From positions 1 to 42,521 of the IMG/VR virus record IMGVR_UViG_3300025426_000596: DNA of 42,521 bases; one strand, given 5' to 3'. The notes under the pieces were generated by a model. That model did no database searches and was not told the origin of the DNA. It saw only the letters and a program-made list of their open reading frames with translations. Positions 16,901-26,151 of this stretch are shown here, piece after piece (within the stretch, counting starts at the first letter, position 1; the number at the start of each line of letters is the position of its first letter). The DNA comes from a virus. A program made the translations under genes and the position numbers.

Positions 16901-19900
16901 GTGCCAACTGTTAGTACACCAGTTCCACCAATCGTGCTACCTGTCATAGTAGCAGTAGCTGATGTTGTAGCTGTTGCTGATGTACCTTGTGTAACTGCTG
17001 TAAAGACAATAGATTGATTTACAACTAAATTACTTGTGCTACTTACTGTTAATAAGTTAGTTCCAGTTGCGGCAGCTAGCAATACAGGGTTAAATGTTGC
17101 GGCTGTAAACACAATTGGTTCACCAACAGCAATACCGGTTGAGTTTGCTAGTGTAATGTTTGCACTAGAAGCCGCAGTTGATACTACCGAAGTAGACTGT
17201 GTACTTGATGTAGACACAAAACTTTCACCTGGTACTAATCCAGCAGTACTAGAAACTGTAATTGAACTTAATGTACCAGTAATTGTTGTACTAGACTGTG
17301 CAGTAGTTGTGTTAGTCTGCCATGTTGACCCGTTACCGGTACCACTAATGTTAGCAGTAATATATACTCCGGCTGCAATACTACCGCCAGTTAACACCAT
17401 ACCAACATATATTGTACCAGTTGATAGTGTACCAACTGTTAAAATACCTGTAGTTACAGCAATGCTTGAGCTAGTCATTGTAGCTGTAGCGTTTGTTGTA
17501 GCTGTAGCTGTAGGAGTTTGTGTAACTGCTGTGGGAATGAATGTTTCACCTGCAACAATACCAGTAGTTGAACTTACTGTAATTAAATTGTTTACACCTG
17601 TAAATGATGCTGGAGATCCAGTTGTACCAACGTTGTTAGCAATGCTCACGTTGTAAGTACCAGTACCACCTGATCCAGTACCTGTTGAAACAATGTAAGT
17701 TCCATTTTGTGTACCACCACCGCTTAGGTTCATACCAACTGCAATTGTACCAACTACTGAACCAGTTACTGTTAATACTGTACCAGTTGTTCCGCTTATA
17801 CCTGTTACAGCACTAATATAACCTGCAAATGTTGCACTAGTACTAGATGTTGCTGTAATAGTTTGGTTTTGTGAAGCTGGTGCTGCCAAGAATAGACCTT
17901 GACCATAACGAACTTTGCTCCATGGTAGGCTAACAGCCATACCTGCACCTGAACTCTTCCATGTAATACCATCAATACTGTAAGCAGTAGCAGTTGTTGA
18001 AGCCGCAATTGCTACAAATATGTTTTTACCAAATGATACACTAGTCCAGTTTTGTGAACTTGGAAGTGTTCTAGCAGTCCATGTTGTACCATCTGCACTC
18101 GAAGCGGCTACTGTTGAACCAGAAACACCGCCTGCAATAGCTACCCAAATTGTACCACCATATGCTACACCGTTCCAAGTAGAACTAGATGGCAATGCGT
18201 TAGTATTTGTCCAGTTTTGACCGTTGGTACTATAGGCTGCGTTTGCACTGCCTGATGCAACTGCCATAAATCTACCATTACCGTAAGCAATAGCACTCCA
18301 GTTTGCAGTAGCAGGCATTGCACTACTTGCAGTCCATGTTAATGGAGTCGTTGCGTAGTTTGAAAGTGTTCCGCCTTTAGCAATAGCAACCCATGTGCCT
18401 CCGCCATAAGCAATAGCTGTCCATGTTGTGCTAGATGATAATGTACCACCTGCAGTCCATGTTGTACCGTTAGCACTGTACTGTGTTGCATTACCGTTAG
18501 AAGTAATTGCAACATAGTACCCACCTGATCCTACCCCAGTATATGTAAAGTTAGTAATAGCACCAGTAGTAGTGTTTATATTTGTAACGATAATAGTAAT
18601 ATCGTTAGTTGTACTTACACCGCCCAAACTTGTGCCAGGAAGTGTTATAGTATTACCAATAGTATATAATGTACCACCAGTAGCAATAGTTACAGCATAT
18701 GCAACTCCTGTACGAACAACAGTAAATGTTGCTCCAGTACCACTACTTAATGTACCAGTACCTAATCCAATTGTACCAGATACAGAGTTATATGTAACGT
18801 TAGTATCACCGTATGCAACATCAGCCCAACCAGCGGCATTAACCACTTGAGTTCCAAGGCTTGGAGTAAATCCAGGAGCACTAGCTGTTACTCTTGGCTC
18901 AATGATGTATGTAGTTGTTAAGTCTAAGTTTGTAGCGTTAACTGTACCAGGAACAACATGGTCCCACCCAGCGGCATTAACTAGCATAGTACCACTACCT
19001 GCTGTTAGTACTACAGGTGTTGAACTTCCGCTACTTGCTGCCACTGAGAATGTTGTACCGCCGCTAGATAAACTTGCACCAATCACCCAGTAGACTGTAG
19101 TAAGTGGAGTAATGTTATTGCCACCAAAGGTACTTGACCCACTAAAATATATTGGCATGTTCGCATACAATGTATTTGTATTAGAAGATGTAGTAAATGT
19201 TGATGTAGAGCATAAAGTTAATGTTATAGGAACAAAACTTTCTTTAGCAACGTTTGCTAATTTAGTACCTGAATTGTAATTAACAATATAACCAGTTTGT
19301 CCGTTACCGGTACCACCAGTTAAGTTAATTCGCATACCAACGTAGGCTGCACTAATAGCACTGTCTGTTGCGGCTAAGTTGATCTGGTATAGTGTACCAG
19401 CCTGAGCTACGTTTGACTGTGTAACATAGTTTGCGCCGCCTGTTAATGGGCGAACTTCAAACACTGCATTATCACGGAATTCATTAGCAACAACTGCGGC
19501 ATTATAACCAGTACCGCCAATCGACCATGTGGCTGAGTTATAACCTGATCCAGCATTGAAGAATTCAAATCGGTAGATTGCATTTGTACTATCTGTAAAC
19601 ACGTTAGTAACTGTTGCTTGACTAGACCGGTTATTGATAGCGGCTGTCACCGGAACTTCATAAGTATCACCGCCTTCAGCTAATGTACCATACGTACCAT
19701 ATGAACTGTTACCGTTTGTGGCACGCATACGTCCACCTAGCTCTGCTAGGTAACCAGCATAACTGTAGTAACAGAACACAGAAACTAGCTCAGTTAATGA
19801 ACTTGAACCTGTACACCATACACCAATACCGTCACTTAGAATAGTTGTATAGTCGTTAGCAACAATAGAACGGTTACCACCGGCATGTAGTGATCCGTCA

Positions 19901-22900
19901 ATTTTCATACCTACGCAACCATAACCAAACATTGTACAGTTTTGTGTGTATGGGCTACGAGCATAAATCCATACATTGCTATCGTTTGGTCCAAAACCTG
20001 TATCTAACGAACTGTAAGCACCTGCTGTTGGACGTTTTGTACCGAACGCATTTGCAGGACCTAGTGTTCCAGTCAATCCAGTCATAGTCATATTTCGTAG
20101 ACCTGTACCGTTACGTAACAAGAACATGTTTTGTGTTACTGATCCACCGACTGCATTATTATACAGTTGTGCGGCACGTAATGATTTATAATTACCAGTA
20201 AAGTTTAAATCATAGATAATTGCATTTAAGTATGATGTTGTATCTCTAACGCACTTAGCTAAGTTATAAGAATAACTAACTGTTAAACTACCAAGTGTTG
20301 CGGTTGTTATTTGTACTGGAGTTAGGCTAAATTGTGTTGCAGTAATAGCAAACGATGTAGCGGTTAATCCAGCGGCTAATACATAGTATTGAGTTCCTGC
20401 AACGATGTTACTAATTCCAACAGTACCTGTAAATGTAACAGGATCGCCTGCAACAAAATTATGATTGCCAGTAGTTGTGATAAGATTTCCAGTACTATTT
20501 GTACCAGATACTGTTCCACCATAGCTTGCAGTAATATAAGCGGCTGACTCATAAGCTAAGAAATTAATATTAGCTCTAATAATTTCTGCACCATTAATTG
20601 TACTTAACGTATTGTTGTATGTTAAAGTACCGTGTGTTTGTACGTTAGCACCAATAGTAACTGATACGTTTGTAGAAGCCGCAGTTGTTAATGTAAATGT
20701 GCTTGCACTTGCGTAGGTAGCTGTGATTGTAATCTGATTAGTTGAATTATTAACAGTTAATACCCAGTATGTTTGATTTTGCTGAGTACCACCTTGACTT
20801 CCAGATGTAAACACTACTGGCATTCCAACGTAAACACCAACTGTTGTAGCAAGTGTAATTACATTACCTGAAGAATTAAATGCAGTTGCAGTAGTAGTTA
20901 CTTGTCCGTTAATAGTAGCAATAATATCATCTATCATCACACTTGCTTGTGCGGCTGAACCGCTGGCTGCAATTAATTTTGCCTTGTAGCCAATAAATCC
21001 AATTGCTCCAATTTCTGCTTGTGTTTGATTTAATAATACTGTTTGCGCACTAGTAATTGCACGATAATAAGACTTACCGACAATAATACTGTTAAAGTTA
21101 GTTCCTAACACTAGGTCATAACATAGTGCATCAACAATATAACCAGCATCTCTATAACAAGTTGCAGTATTGAAGTTCAATGATTGGAAATACTTTTGTA
21201 CCCAAACTGTTGTATCACTTTGAATTTCTGTTTTCTTAGCAACCAATGCGTTAAACGCTGTTTGTAAACTAGCACTGCTTAGTCCCACGGTACCTGCATC
21301 GCTTGGAGTAAATGAACTTTGCATCCCGATAGCACTGCTAGCCACTGTCTGGCTAACACTTACAGTCCATGTAGATCCATTACCGCTACCGCTAATGTTG
21401 GCAGTGATATAAGTTCCAGGTGCAACACCTGTACCAGTTACTAGTTGTCCTACAGCAATTGTTCCACTTACTAGTGTACCAATAGTTAATGTAGTACTAG
21501 AAGGTCCAATTGAACTTCCTGTAGTAGTTACAACTGTAGTTGTTTGCGCATTGTTAGTAATCCAGTCAATAATGTTTTGAATTCTAGCTTGAGCATATAT
21601 TGCGGCATTTGCCGATCCAGCAGTACCTGTTTGTACTTGTGTTGGATATGCTCCAGTAATTGCTATCGGTGAACCAATAGAGCCAACTGTTTGGCTAATA
21701 CTAATAGTCCAGTTAGAACTAACTGAGTTATATGCAGTAACAATTGTGTTAGATGCAATACCTGCGCCAGTAATCACTTGCCCGACTTGAATTGTTCCAG
21801 AAACTGTTGAGCTTACATACAAGGCTGTACCAATAGTATAACCAGTAATACTTGCATTAGTTGCTGTTTGTGCAGTTACTAATGTTGCTGTTGCTACTTG
21901 ACCAATGATTGATTTTAATTGAGTGTATGCGGCAATAGTTGCAACTTTTTCTGTTGCGGCTTCAGTTAACACACCATATGAATAATAAGCACTACCAGCA
22001 ATGTTAGTCTGCATGTTAGTACCATAAGTCATATCGTACTGTAACGCATCTAAGATGTAACCAACGTCACGTTGGCAGTTTGCCACGTTAATTGCGTTAT
22101 AAACACTTAGATAGTTATTGTAAATGTATTGGCTAATTTGTGCTTTAATAAAATTGTAGTTTTGTACAATCTGTGCTTTAGCATCACCGTAACCAACTAA
22201 GAAACTAGTATTATAGTTTGTTGGATTAGTAAATGTATAAGTTGGCGCAACTGCTAAACCGTTAGTAAAGATGTTAGATATTAACGCTGTACTATTAATC
22301 ACAGTATTTGCGGCAGCAGTGCTACCAGTATCACCAGCTGGAAGGCTAGTTACTTGGCTTGCAGTGTTACCGCTTGTTGGAGTAATTGATGTATTTGTAA
22401 CTAGATTACTTAACAATGCTTTTGTACGTGTTAATGCCAACACTGATTTAGGTTTATCATTAACTAAATTAGCTACTGCACCAGCTGGCTGAATTACTGT
22501 ACCACGAAGTTCATCGCCTACAATAGCAGTATTAGATGGAACTACAATTGGAAGTATTTCACTGTAATTACCAGTTTTAACCATAATGCTTGTTTGTGGT
22601 AATTGAGCGGCTGCAACTGTTACTCCAGGGAAGAATGTAAAAGTTAAACCAGTAGTTGTTCCAGCGGCAGTTACAGTACCTGCAACTGCTGGACTAGATG
22701 TAGCATTAGCATAACTATTTGTTACTTGAATAGATGATACATTAGTACCACCTGTCATAATATAATATATGGTATTACTACTAATAGTACCAGTACCAGT
22801 ATTGGTACCTGTTACTAAAATACTAGCGCCAACAGTGTATGTACCGGCTGGAACTGTCAATTGTCCAGAAGTGCCTGCAATCACAACTCCTGTTAGTACA

Positions 22901-25900
22901 ACGCCAGAACTTGCTGTTAAAGCATTTGTAACAATGCTTAAATTGGTTTGTACAGCAGTCAATGAACCTGTTTCAGCTGTTAAACTAACATCAATGATTT
23001 GTTTTGCTTGGTTGCCTGAACTAATACCATTCAATGTTTGATAGTTGCTACTAGGAGCAGTATTACCTAACACTGCGGCAAACAATGAGTTCTTCAAGTA
23101 AGTATAAGCTGTTACACTTTGTGAAATTTGATAACCAAAACTTGTAGTAATTGGATTGCCGGTGCTGTTAAAATATGACTGTGCGGCTGAGGTATTCTTT
23201 TGATTTCCACCGTGCCCAATATCAAATATAGCGGCATCTACTAAGTATCCAACATCTCTCTCACACTTTGCTGAATTATAAACTAGTGTTGCAGTTTGTC
23301 CAATATTTCCTGTAGCTGTTAACGCCTGTGTAGTTCCACCGTAGGATGTACTGATAGAAAAGTGTGTTGCATCAACAATGTTAGAAATATAATATGTAAC
23401 ACCTGCGGTAACGTTCACTGAGGTTACGCTAAAAACAATTGGCATGTACAATGACAAGTAGGCCGTTGAGTTACAAGTAAAAGTACTGTTAGTGCCAGTG
23501 CCTGGAGATCCGCCTGTTGTGGCTGTAATTGTAACAGTGTAGTTATAGATGATGAAGTTTGTAATTTCTTTCATCATAAACTGTTTGTTCTTAGCTAGCA
23601 ATGCTTGAGCACTAGTGTTTAAGTAACCATTTTCAACTTGCAAGGCTGCATATCGAACAGTCTGCCATGGTTTATCAAGAGTTTGTCCTTGGCCATTACC
23701 TAATACGTCAGTTCCTGTAGGAGCAACATACACTACATTATTAATAACGCCAAAGTATGCCCATTGAGGGGTAAGTTGTCCAGCAACTGTAGATGTGCGT
23801 AGTACTTGTCCGTCTGTACCAATTGGTAAACGTGTTGGACCTGCGCCGCCATAATAAATTGTATCGCCTTGTGTAGTCAATACGTTAGTCACTGATCCAA
23901 CTGCTAGTACGTTCCAGTAGGTACCGGTTACATCTGCATCTGGTCTGTTTCCGCTTGCACTGGTATGAGCTGCCACGCAAATATAACTATTAGAACCAAA
24001 AGTAACTGTATCACCTGCTACGTATCCAGTAGCGGTTGCCCAACTTACTGCATAACCAGTAGTTGAAATTCCGCCTGATTGAATTACACCGCCTGATACG
24101 TTAGTAACAGTAATTAATAAATCGTTTGCTGGACTAATTCCACCTAGTGAAGTTCCTAAAATCTTGATAGTATTAGTATTTGCATAACCGGTTCCCCCGT
24201 TAGCAACGGTCACTGTGTACGTTGTGCTACTTGCGATAACGTTAAATGTTGCACTAGATCCGCTACCTATAACATTAGTACCGCTTATAGCAGAGTAAGT
24301 CTGTGTTGTTGGGTTCCAACGAATACCGCTGTTTAATCTTGACCAGTAACCAGTAAATGGAGGGGTTGGATTTGTTGTTCCAGTCATTGAGCCGGAAGCT
24401 GTTACTAGTGTAAATGGTAATCCACCTGATGATGTGCTTACTGTAAACTGTGTAAGACTAATGATTGTTCCAACATAGTACGTTGTTGTGTTAGCTACAA
24501 TATTACCAAAAGTTGTACCGCTGAATACTAATGGTAAATTAGGTAATAATTTAGCAGTTGATCCAACTGTAATAGCATTAATACTACCAGTAATATTAGC
24601 CGATGAAACTGATTGTGAAGAACTAACAGTATAACTTGTACCAGTAATAGTGATAGATGAGACTCCAGATTGTGTTTGGTTAACAGTCCAGCTTGTTCCA
24701 CTACCAGCAGTAATATATGTACCAGCAGTAATTGCGCCGCCTGTAACAACCATACCAATACTGATAGTACCAGTAATTGTTCCACTGATTGTTAATGTCT
24801 GTCCTAGAATACTAGAATTGCCCATTGTTGCTGTATTAACTGTGGTAATAGTAGTACCTACTGCAACTGCTCCGCCAGTTAAAGTCATGCCTGCACTGTA
24901 AGTACCTGTCTGAGTACCTGCCGCGGTCATTGTAGTACCAGTAATGAACGCTCCAGTATTTGATGCAGTTGTATTAGTTGTAGCTGTTGCTGTAACTGTT
25001 TGAACTGAATTGTCTAATGTAGCAACATAAGTATAACCGCCTAGACGAACAACGTTACCTGTTTGGTATGATGTTCCGCTAACCCAATCGCCTAACAAAG
25101 TAAAGCCGGTTGTAAATATTGACCAATCACTTGAAGTAGCTGATGGGGTGCTTCCGGTATTAACAGTTAGTGATACATACTGGTATCCACCGTATGTTAC
25201 TATGTCACCGTTTTGGTATGTTGTGCCGTTTGACCAACTGTTATAAAATTGCAATCCTGCAATCCATACTGACCAGTTAGCTGTTGCAAAAGTAGATGAA
25301 GAAGTATGTGCTGTTCCACAAATCCACAAGTCGGCGCCGTACTTAACAACATCGTTTGCTTTGTATCGAACAGAACTACCACTCCATGCTCCTAAGTATG
25401 TTATACCTTTATGTAGATAATCCCATTTACTTTGATCATTTTCAAGTCCCAAAGTTGCTGTAGACGCAGATGTATGCCCTGTGTTACACACATAAGAAAT
25501 GCCACCGTATAATACAATATCGTTAGCTCTGTAACGATATGAAGTAGTCCAAGCACCAGTCCAAGCTAATCCTTTAGTCCATATATCCCAGTTAGAAATA
25601 TCATTTTCAAGACCTAGTGCTGTTGTACTAGCCGAAGTGTGTGCGGTATTACAAATATATGTATTAGCACCGTAGTTGACAATATCGTTAACTTTATATT
25701 TTGTACTAACAGTCCAACCAGCTGATACCCAATTGAAAGAACTGGCATACAAATCCCAGTTACTTTGATTTGCTTCAAGCCCTAGAATTGTAGTTGCCGC
25801 AGATGTGTGCGGAGTGTTACAAATATAAAGGCGTCCACCATAACTAACTATATCACGTAGTTTATAAAAAGTGCTAGTTACCCAAGCACCGGTCCAAGTT

Positions 25901-26091
25901 GAACCATCACTGACTATTTGCCAATCACCAGAAGCTAAGTCCGTATAAAAATTGGAAGTTGCAGTATGTCCAAGGACACACATATACGTTTGGCCGCCAT
26001 AGCGTACCACGTCGTCTTTTACATAGGTAGTGGATGCGCTCCAATTACCTTGCCATACGAACTTAATTCTACCTAGTTTAAATTCAGCCAT
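13969..26091 (-). CDS. 4040-residue modular giant virion protein
   Basis: Modules in order: seven CBM5/12-like repeats of about 53 residues (10-360; pattern W..ST.Y...DIV.YGG..Y.C), an eighth near 670-720 after an inserted block; four xCxRDxGYxxDAxxYD helical segments near 950, 1347, 1652 and 1952; a right-handed beta-helix-like region about 1990-2150 (NRSIVANDYTTILSDGIGVW); WxxxxYGnGxFVAVA propeller repeats from about 2525 to 2740; a low-complexity beta array to about 3640; the last propeller strand; and a conserved C-terminus (YTSTDQDGNFQVGTLFSVQQ, then VPTQKAIKSYI). It is colinear with the 1969-residue protein upstream but expanded. I infer a tail or tail-fibre surface protein that binds, and perhaps cuts, host polysaccharide. 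GGAG and a late promoter precede it. No catalytic site was identified. Confidence 0.85.
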   Translation of the reverse strand: MAEFKLGRIKFVWQGNWSASTTYVKDDVVRYGGQTYMCVLGHTATSNFYTDLASGDWQIVSDGSTWTGAWVTSTFYKLRDIVSYGGRLYICNTPHTSAATTILGLEANQSNWDLYASSFNWVSAGWTVSTKYKVNDIVNYGANTYICNTAHTSASTTALGLENDISNWDIWTKGLAWTGAWTTSYRYRANDIVLYGGISYVCNTGHTSASTATLGLENDQSKWDYLHKGITYLGAWSGSSVRYKANDVVKYGADLWICGTAHTSSSTFATANWSVWIAGLQFYNSWSNGTTYQNGDIVTYGGYQYVSLTVNTGSTPSATSSDWSIFTTGFTLLGDWVSGTSYQTGNVVRLGGYTYVATLDNSVQTVTATATTNTTASNTGAFITGTTMTAAGTQTGTYSAGMTLTGGAVAVGTTITTVNTATMGNSSILGQTLTISGTITGTISIGMVVTGGAITAGTYITAGSGTSWTVNQTQSGVSSITITGTSYTVSSSQSVSSANITGSINAITVGSTAKLLPNLPLVFSGTTFGNIVANTTTYYVGTIISLTQFTVSTSSGGLPFTLVTASGSMTGTTNPTPPFTGYWSRLNSGIRWNPTTQTYSAISGTNVIGSGSSATFNVIASSTTYTVTVANGGTGYANTNTIKILGTSLGGISPANDLLITVTNVSGGVIQSGGISTTGYAVSWATATGYVAGDTVTFGSNSYICVAAHTSASGNRPDADVTGTYWNVLAVGSVTNVLTTQGDTIYYGGAGPTRLPIGTDGQVLRTSTVAGQLTPQWAYFGVINNVVYVAPTGTDVLGNGQGQTLDKPWQTVRYAALQVENGYLNTSAQALLAKNKQFMMKEITNFIIYNYTVTITATTGGSPGTGTNSTFTCNSTAYLSLYMPIVFSVTSVNVTAGVTYYISNIVDATHFSISTSYGGTTQALTATGNIGQTATLVYNSAKCERDVGYLVDAAIFDIGHGGNQKNTSAAQSYFNSTGNPITTSFGYQISQSVTAYTYLKNSLFAAVLGNTAPSSNYQTLNGISSGNQAKQIIDVSLTAETGSLTAVQTNLSIVTNALTASSGVVLTGVVIAGTSGQLTVPAGTYTVGASILVTGTNTGTGTISSNTIYYIMTGGTNVSSIQVTNSYANATSSPAVAGTVTAAGTTTGLTFTFFPGVTVAAAQLPQTSIMVKTGNYSEILPIVVPSNTAIVGDELRGTVIQPAGAVANLVNDKPKSVLALTRTKALLSNLVTNTSITPTSGNTASQVTSLPAGDTGSTAAANTVINSTALISNIFTNGLAVAPTYTFTNPTNYNTSFLVGYGDAKAQIVQNYNFIKAQISQYIYNNYLSVYNAINVANCQRDVGYILDALQYDMTYGTNMQTNIAGSAYYSYGVLTEAATEKVATIAAYTQLKSIIGQVATATLVTAQTATNASITGYTIGTALYVSSTVSGTIQVGQVITGAGIASNTIVTAYNSVSSNWTISISQTVGSIGSPIAITGAYPTQVQTGTAGSANAAIYAQARIQNIIDWITNNAQTTTVVTTTGSSIGPSSTTLTIGTLVSGTIAVGQLVTGTGVAPGTYITANISGSGNGSTWTVSVSQTVASSAIGMQSSFTPSDAGTVGLSSASLQTAFNALVAKKTEIQSDTTVWVQKYFQSLNFNTATCYRDAGYIVDALCYDLVLGTNFNSIIVGKSYYRAITSAQTVLLNQTQAEIGAIGFIGYKAKLIAASGSAAQASVMIDDIIATINGQVTTTATAFNSSGNVITLATTVGVYVGMPVVFTSGSQGGTQQNQTYWVLTVNNSTNQITITATYASASTFTLTTAASTNVSVTIGANVQTHGTLTYNNTLSTINGAEIIRANINFLAYESAAYITASYGGTVSGTNSTGNLITTTGNHNFVAGDPVTFTGTVGISNIVAGTQYYVLAAGLTATSFAITATQFSLTPVQITTATLGSLTVSYSYNLAKCVRDTTSYLNAIIYDLNFTGNYKSLRAAQLYNNAVGGSVTQNMFLLRNGTGLRNMTMTGLTGTLGPANAFGTKRPTAGAYSSLDTGFGPNDSNVWIYARSPYTQNCTMFGYGCVGMKIDGSLHAGGNRSIVANDYTTILSDGIGVWCTGSSSLTELVSVFCYYSYAGYLAELGGRMRATNGNSSYGTYGTLAEGGDTYEVPVTAAINNRSSQATVTNVFTDSTNAIYRFEFFNAGSGYNSATWSIGGTGYNAAVVANEFRDNAVFEVRPLTGGANYVTQSNVAQAGTLYQINLAATDSAISAAYVGMRINLTGGTGNGQTGYIVNYNSGTKLANVAKESFVPITLTLCSTSTFTTSSNTNTLYANMPIYFSGSSTFGGNNITPLTTVYWVIGASLSSGGTTFSVAASSGSSTPVVLTAGSGTMLVNAAGWDHVVPGTVNATNLDLTTTYIIEPRVTASAPGFTPSLGTQVVNAAGWADVAYGDTNVTYNSVSGTIGLGTGTLSSGTGATFTVVRTGVAYAVTIATGGTLYTIGNTITLPGTSLGGVSTTNDITIIVTNINTTTGAITNFTYTGVGSGGYYVAITSNGNATQYSANGTTWTAGGTLSSSTTWTAIAYGGGTWVAIAKGGTLSNYATTPLTWTASSAMPATANWSAIAYGNGRFMAVASGSANAAYSTNGQNWTNTNALPSSSTWNGVAYGGTIWVAIAGGVSGSTVAASSADGTTWTARTLPSSQNWTSVSFGKNIFVAIAASTTATAYSIDGITWKSSGAGMAVSLPWSKVRYGQGLFLAAPASQNQTITATSSTSATFAGYISAVTGISGTTGTVLTVTGSVVGTIAVGMNLSGGGTQNGTYIVSTGTGSGGTGTYNVSIANNVGTTGSPASFTGVNNLITVSSTTGIVAGETFIPTAVTQTPTATATTNATATMTSSSIAVTTGILTVGTLSTGTIYVGMVLTGGSIAAGVYITANISGTGNGSTWQTNTTTAQSSTTITGTLSSITVSSTAGLVPGESFVSTSSTQSTSVVSTAASSANITLANSTGIAVGEPIVFTAATFNPVLLAAATGTNLLTVSSTSNLVVNQSIVFTAVTQGTSATATTSATATMTGSTIGGTGVLTVGTLTAGTISVGMVLTGGSIGSNVYITANLLGSGSGSTWQTSTTTPQTSTTITGTLSSVTVGSTTGMVVGETFNAVAVTASTTATQTTTTSATMLNSSITSGILTVGTVSSGIVTIGMALSGSGVTAGAYIVANISGNGTSAGSQWAVSSVQTTNVSTTTITGTSYVVTVASNSNMVVGESFATGSSGAFGNLANSATYYILTINSTYITISSTPGGAPFVLTNATGTVTITAGAALGGLTSGSTYYILTIPTSSTVTLGSNFGTNPVSLINGVGNWTVTTGQTFSSVTAGVTYYITQVNSGSSTIQISATVGGSTLNLTTAAAGAWTSVAGGVLGGIVSATQTYYVLSNNTGTNVITVATSYNGSAVTWVLGGGSWAASAGVSLGGPVATVGQVTTVAAGTGVITTTQTVSALGISVGSMIYFTNGTGTVFGGPTANTIYYVNSASTNSVTVATYSGGAGTGTAYTTWAGGSGTMNINVVSTGLVTGIPYYILTVGSGYVTVGSSFGGAPIPLTSSTGDSWSTACGTIFGGLVSTSTYYIQQVFSGTSQLQVSQTLTGASYTLTSGAGSWTSTAGAATQISTSNDGINWVAQNLTSVASWPAIAFGNPSSTPLWVACSLNTAIFNTVVTGATATLRCKVSAGAISEYRMIEPGSGYLNLPSITIVDPNQTSSATQNPRIGIGALANPMWTNRGLQYATGTATVTGNGYADEYQTTSYINVSGLYTTPTAGANIQIAGNGSYYKLVQVTNLLGTGPGLAPYTAIFQISPAFISANAPVHGSAMTLKLKYSQVRLTGHDFLSIGTGNQTTTNYPGTPLQAPQPTLQTVGNGGGRVFYTSTDQDGNFQVGTLFSVQQATGVASINADAFNLAGLNSLTLGSISLGSSNATITQFSTDPYFTANSDNIVPTQKAIKSYISSQIGGGSSALNVNTLTAGVIYIAGNSISTSTQVQILVPATMNFTGANAGINGIPLAMNFLLQ
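15172..17870 (-). repeat. Array of beta-module repeats inserted into the propeller of the giant protein
   Basis: About 900 codons made of two alternating degenerate modules: one with GTISVGMVLTGGSI...YITA..SGSGSTW and one with TYYILTI.S..V.....GG.P..L....G. Neighbouring copies are similar at DNA level, for example about 16740-16990 against 17260-17510. The 1969-residue paralog has no such array at this point. Confidence 0.75.
24080..25005 (-). repeat. Beta-module insertion within CBM-like repeat 7
   Basis: About 300 codons separate the YTYVA strand of the seventh CBM-like repeat from its closing Trp segment (YWSRLNSGIRW) and from repeat 8. The block contains the GTISIGMVVTGGAI/TYYVGTI modules and, near its end, a YTVTVANGGTGY/LGGISPANDLLITV module. 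The last type recurs around 18560-18730 in the same gene. Confidence 0.65.
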
Positions 26092-26116
26092 TCAATGCTC
26101 CAATTCTCATTATGTT

Positions 26117-26125
26117 GTATTTATG
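26117..26125 (-). promoter_or_regulatory. T4-type late promoter
   Basis: The minus strand reads CATAAATAC in the 60-base gap between the two giant genes, about 26 bases before the ATG at 26091. One base departs from TATAAATA. Confidence 0.65.
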
Positions 26126-26151
26126 TTTTCTTAAAATCTTCATTTTAGTTA

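Noticed and set aside
16709-17656. Two plus-strand frames of 102 and 206 codons inside the giant gene
   Set aside because: Antisense of the low-complexity array; Val/Pro/Ala-rich, no start signal, no recognisable motif.
15172-17870. Repeats as a possible CRISPR array
   Set aside because: The repeats are degenerate, in frame with one long coding sequence and have no constant short repeat/spacer pattern.
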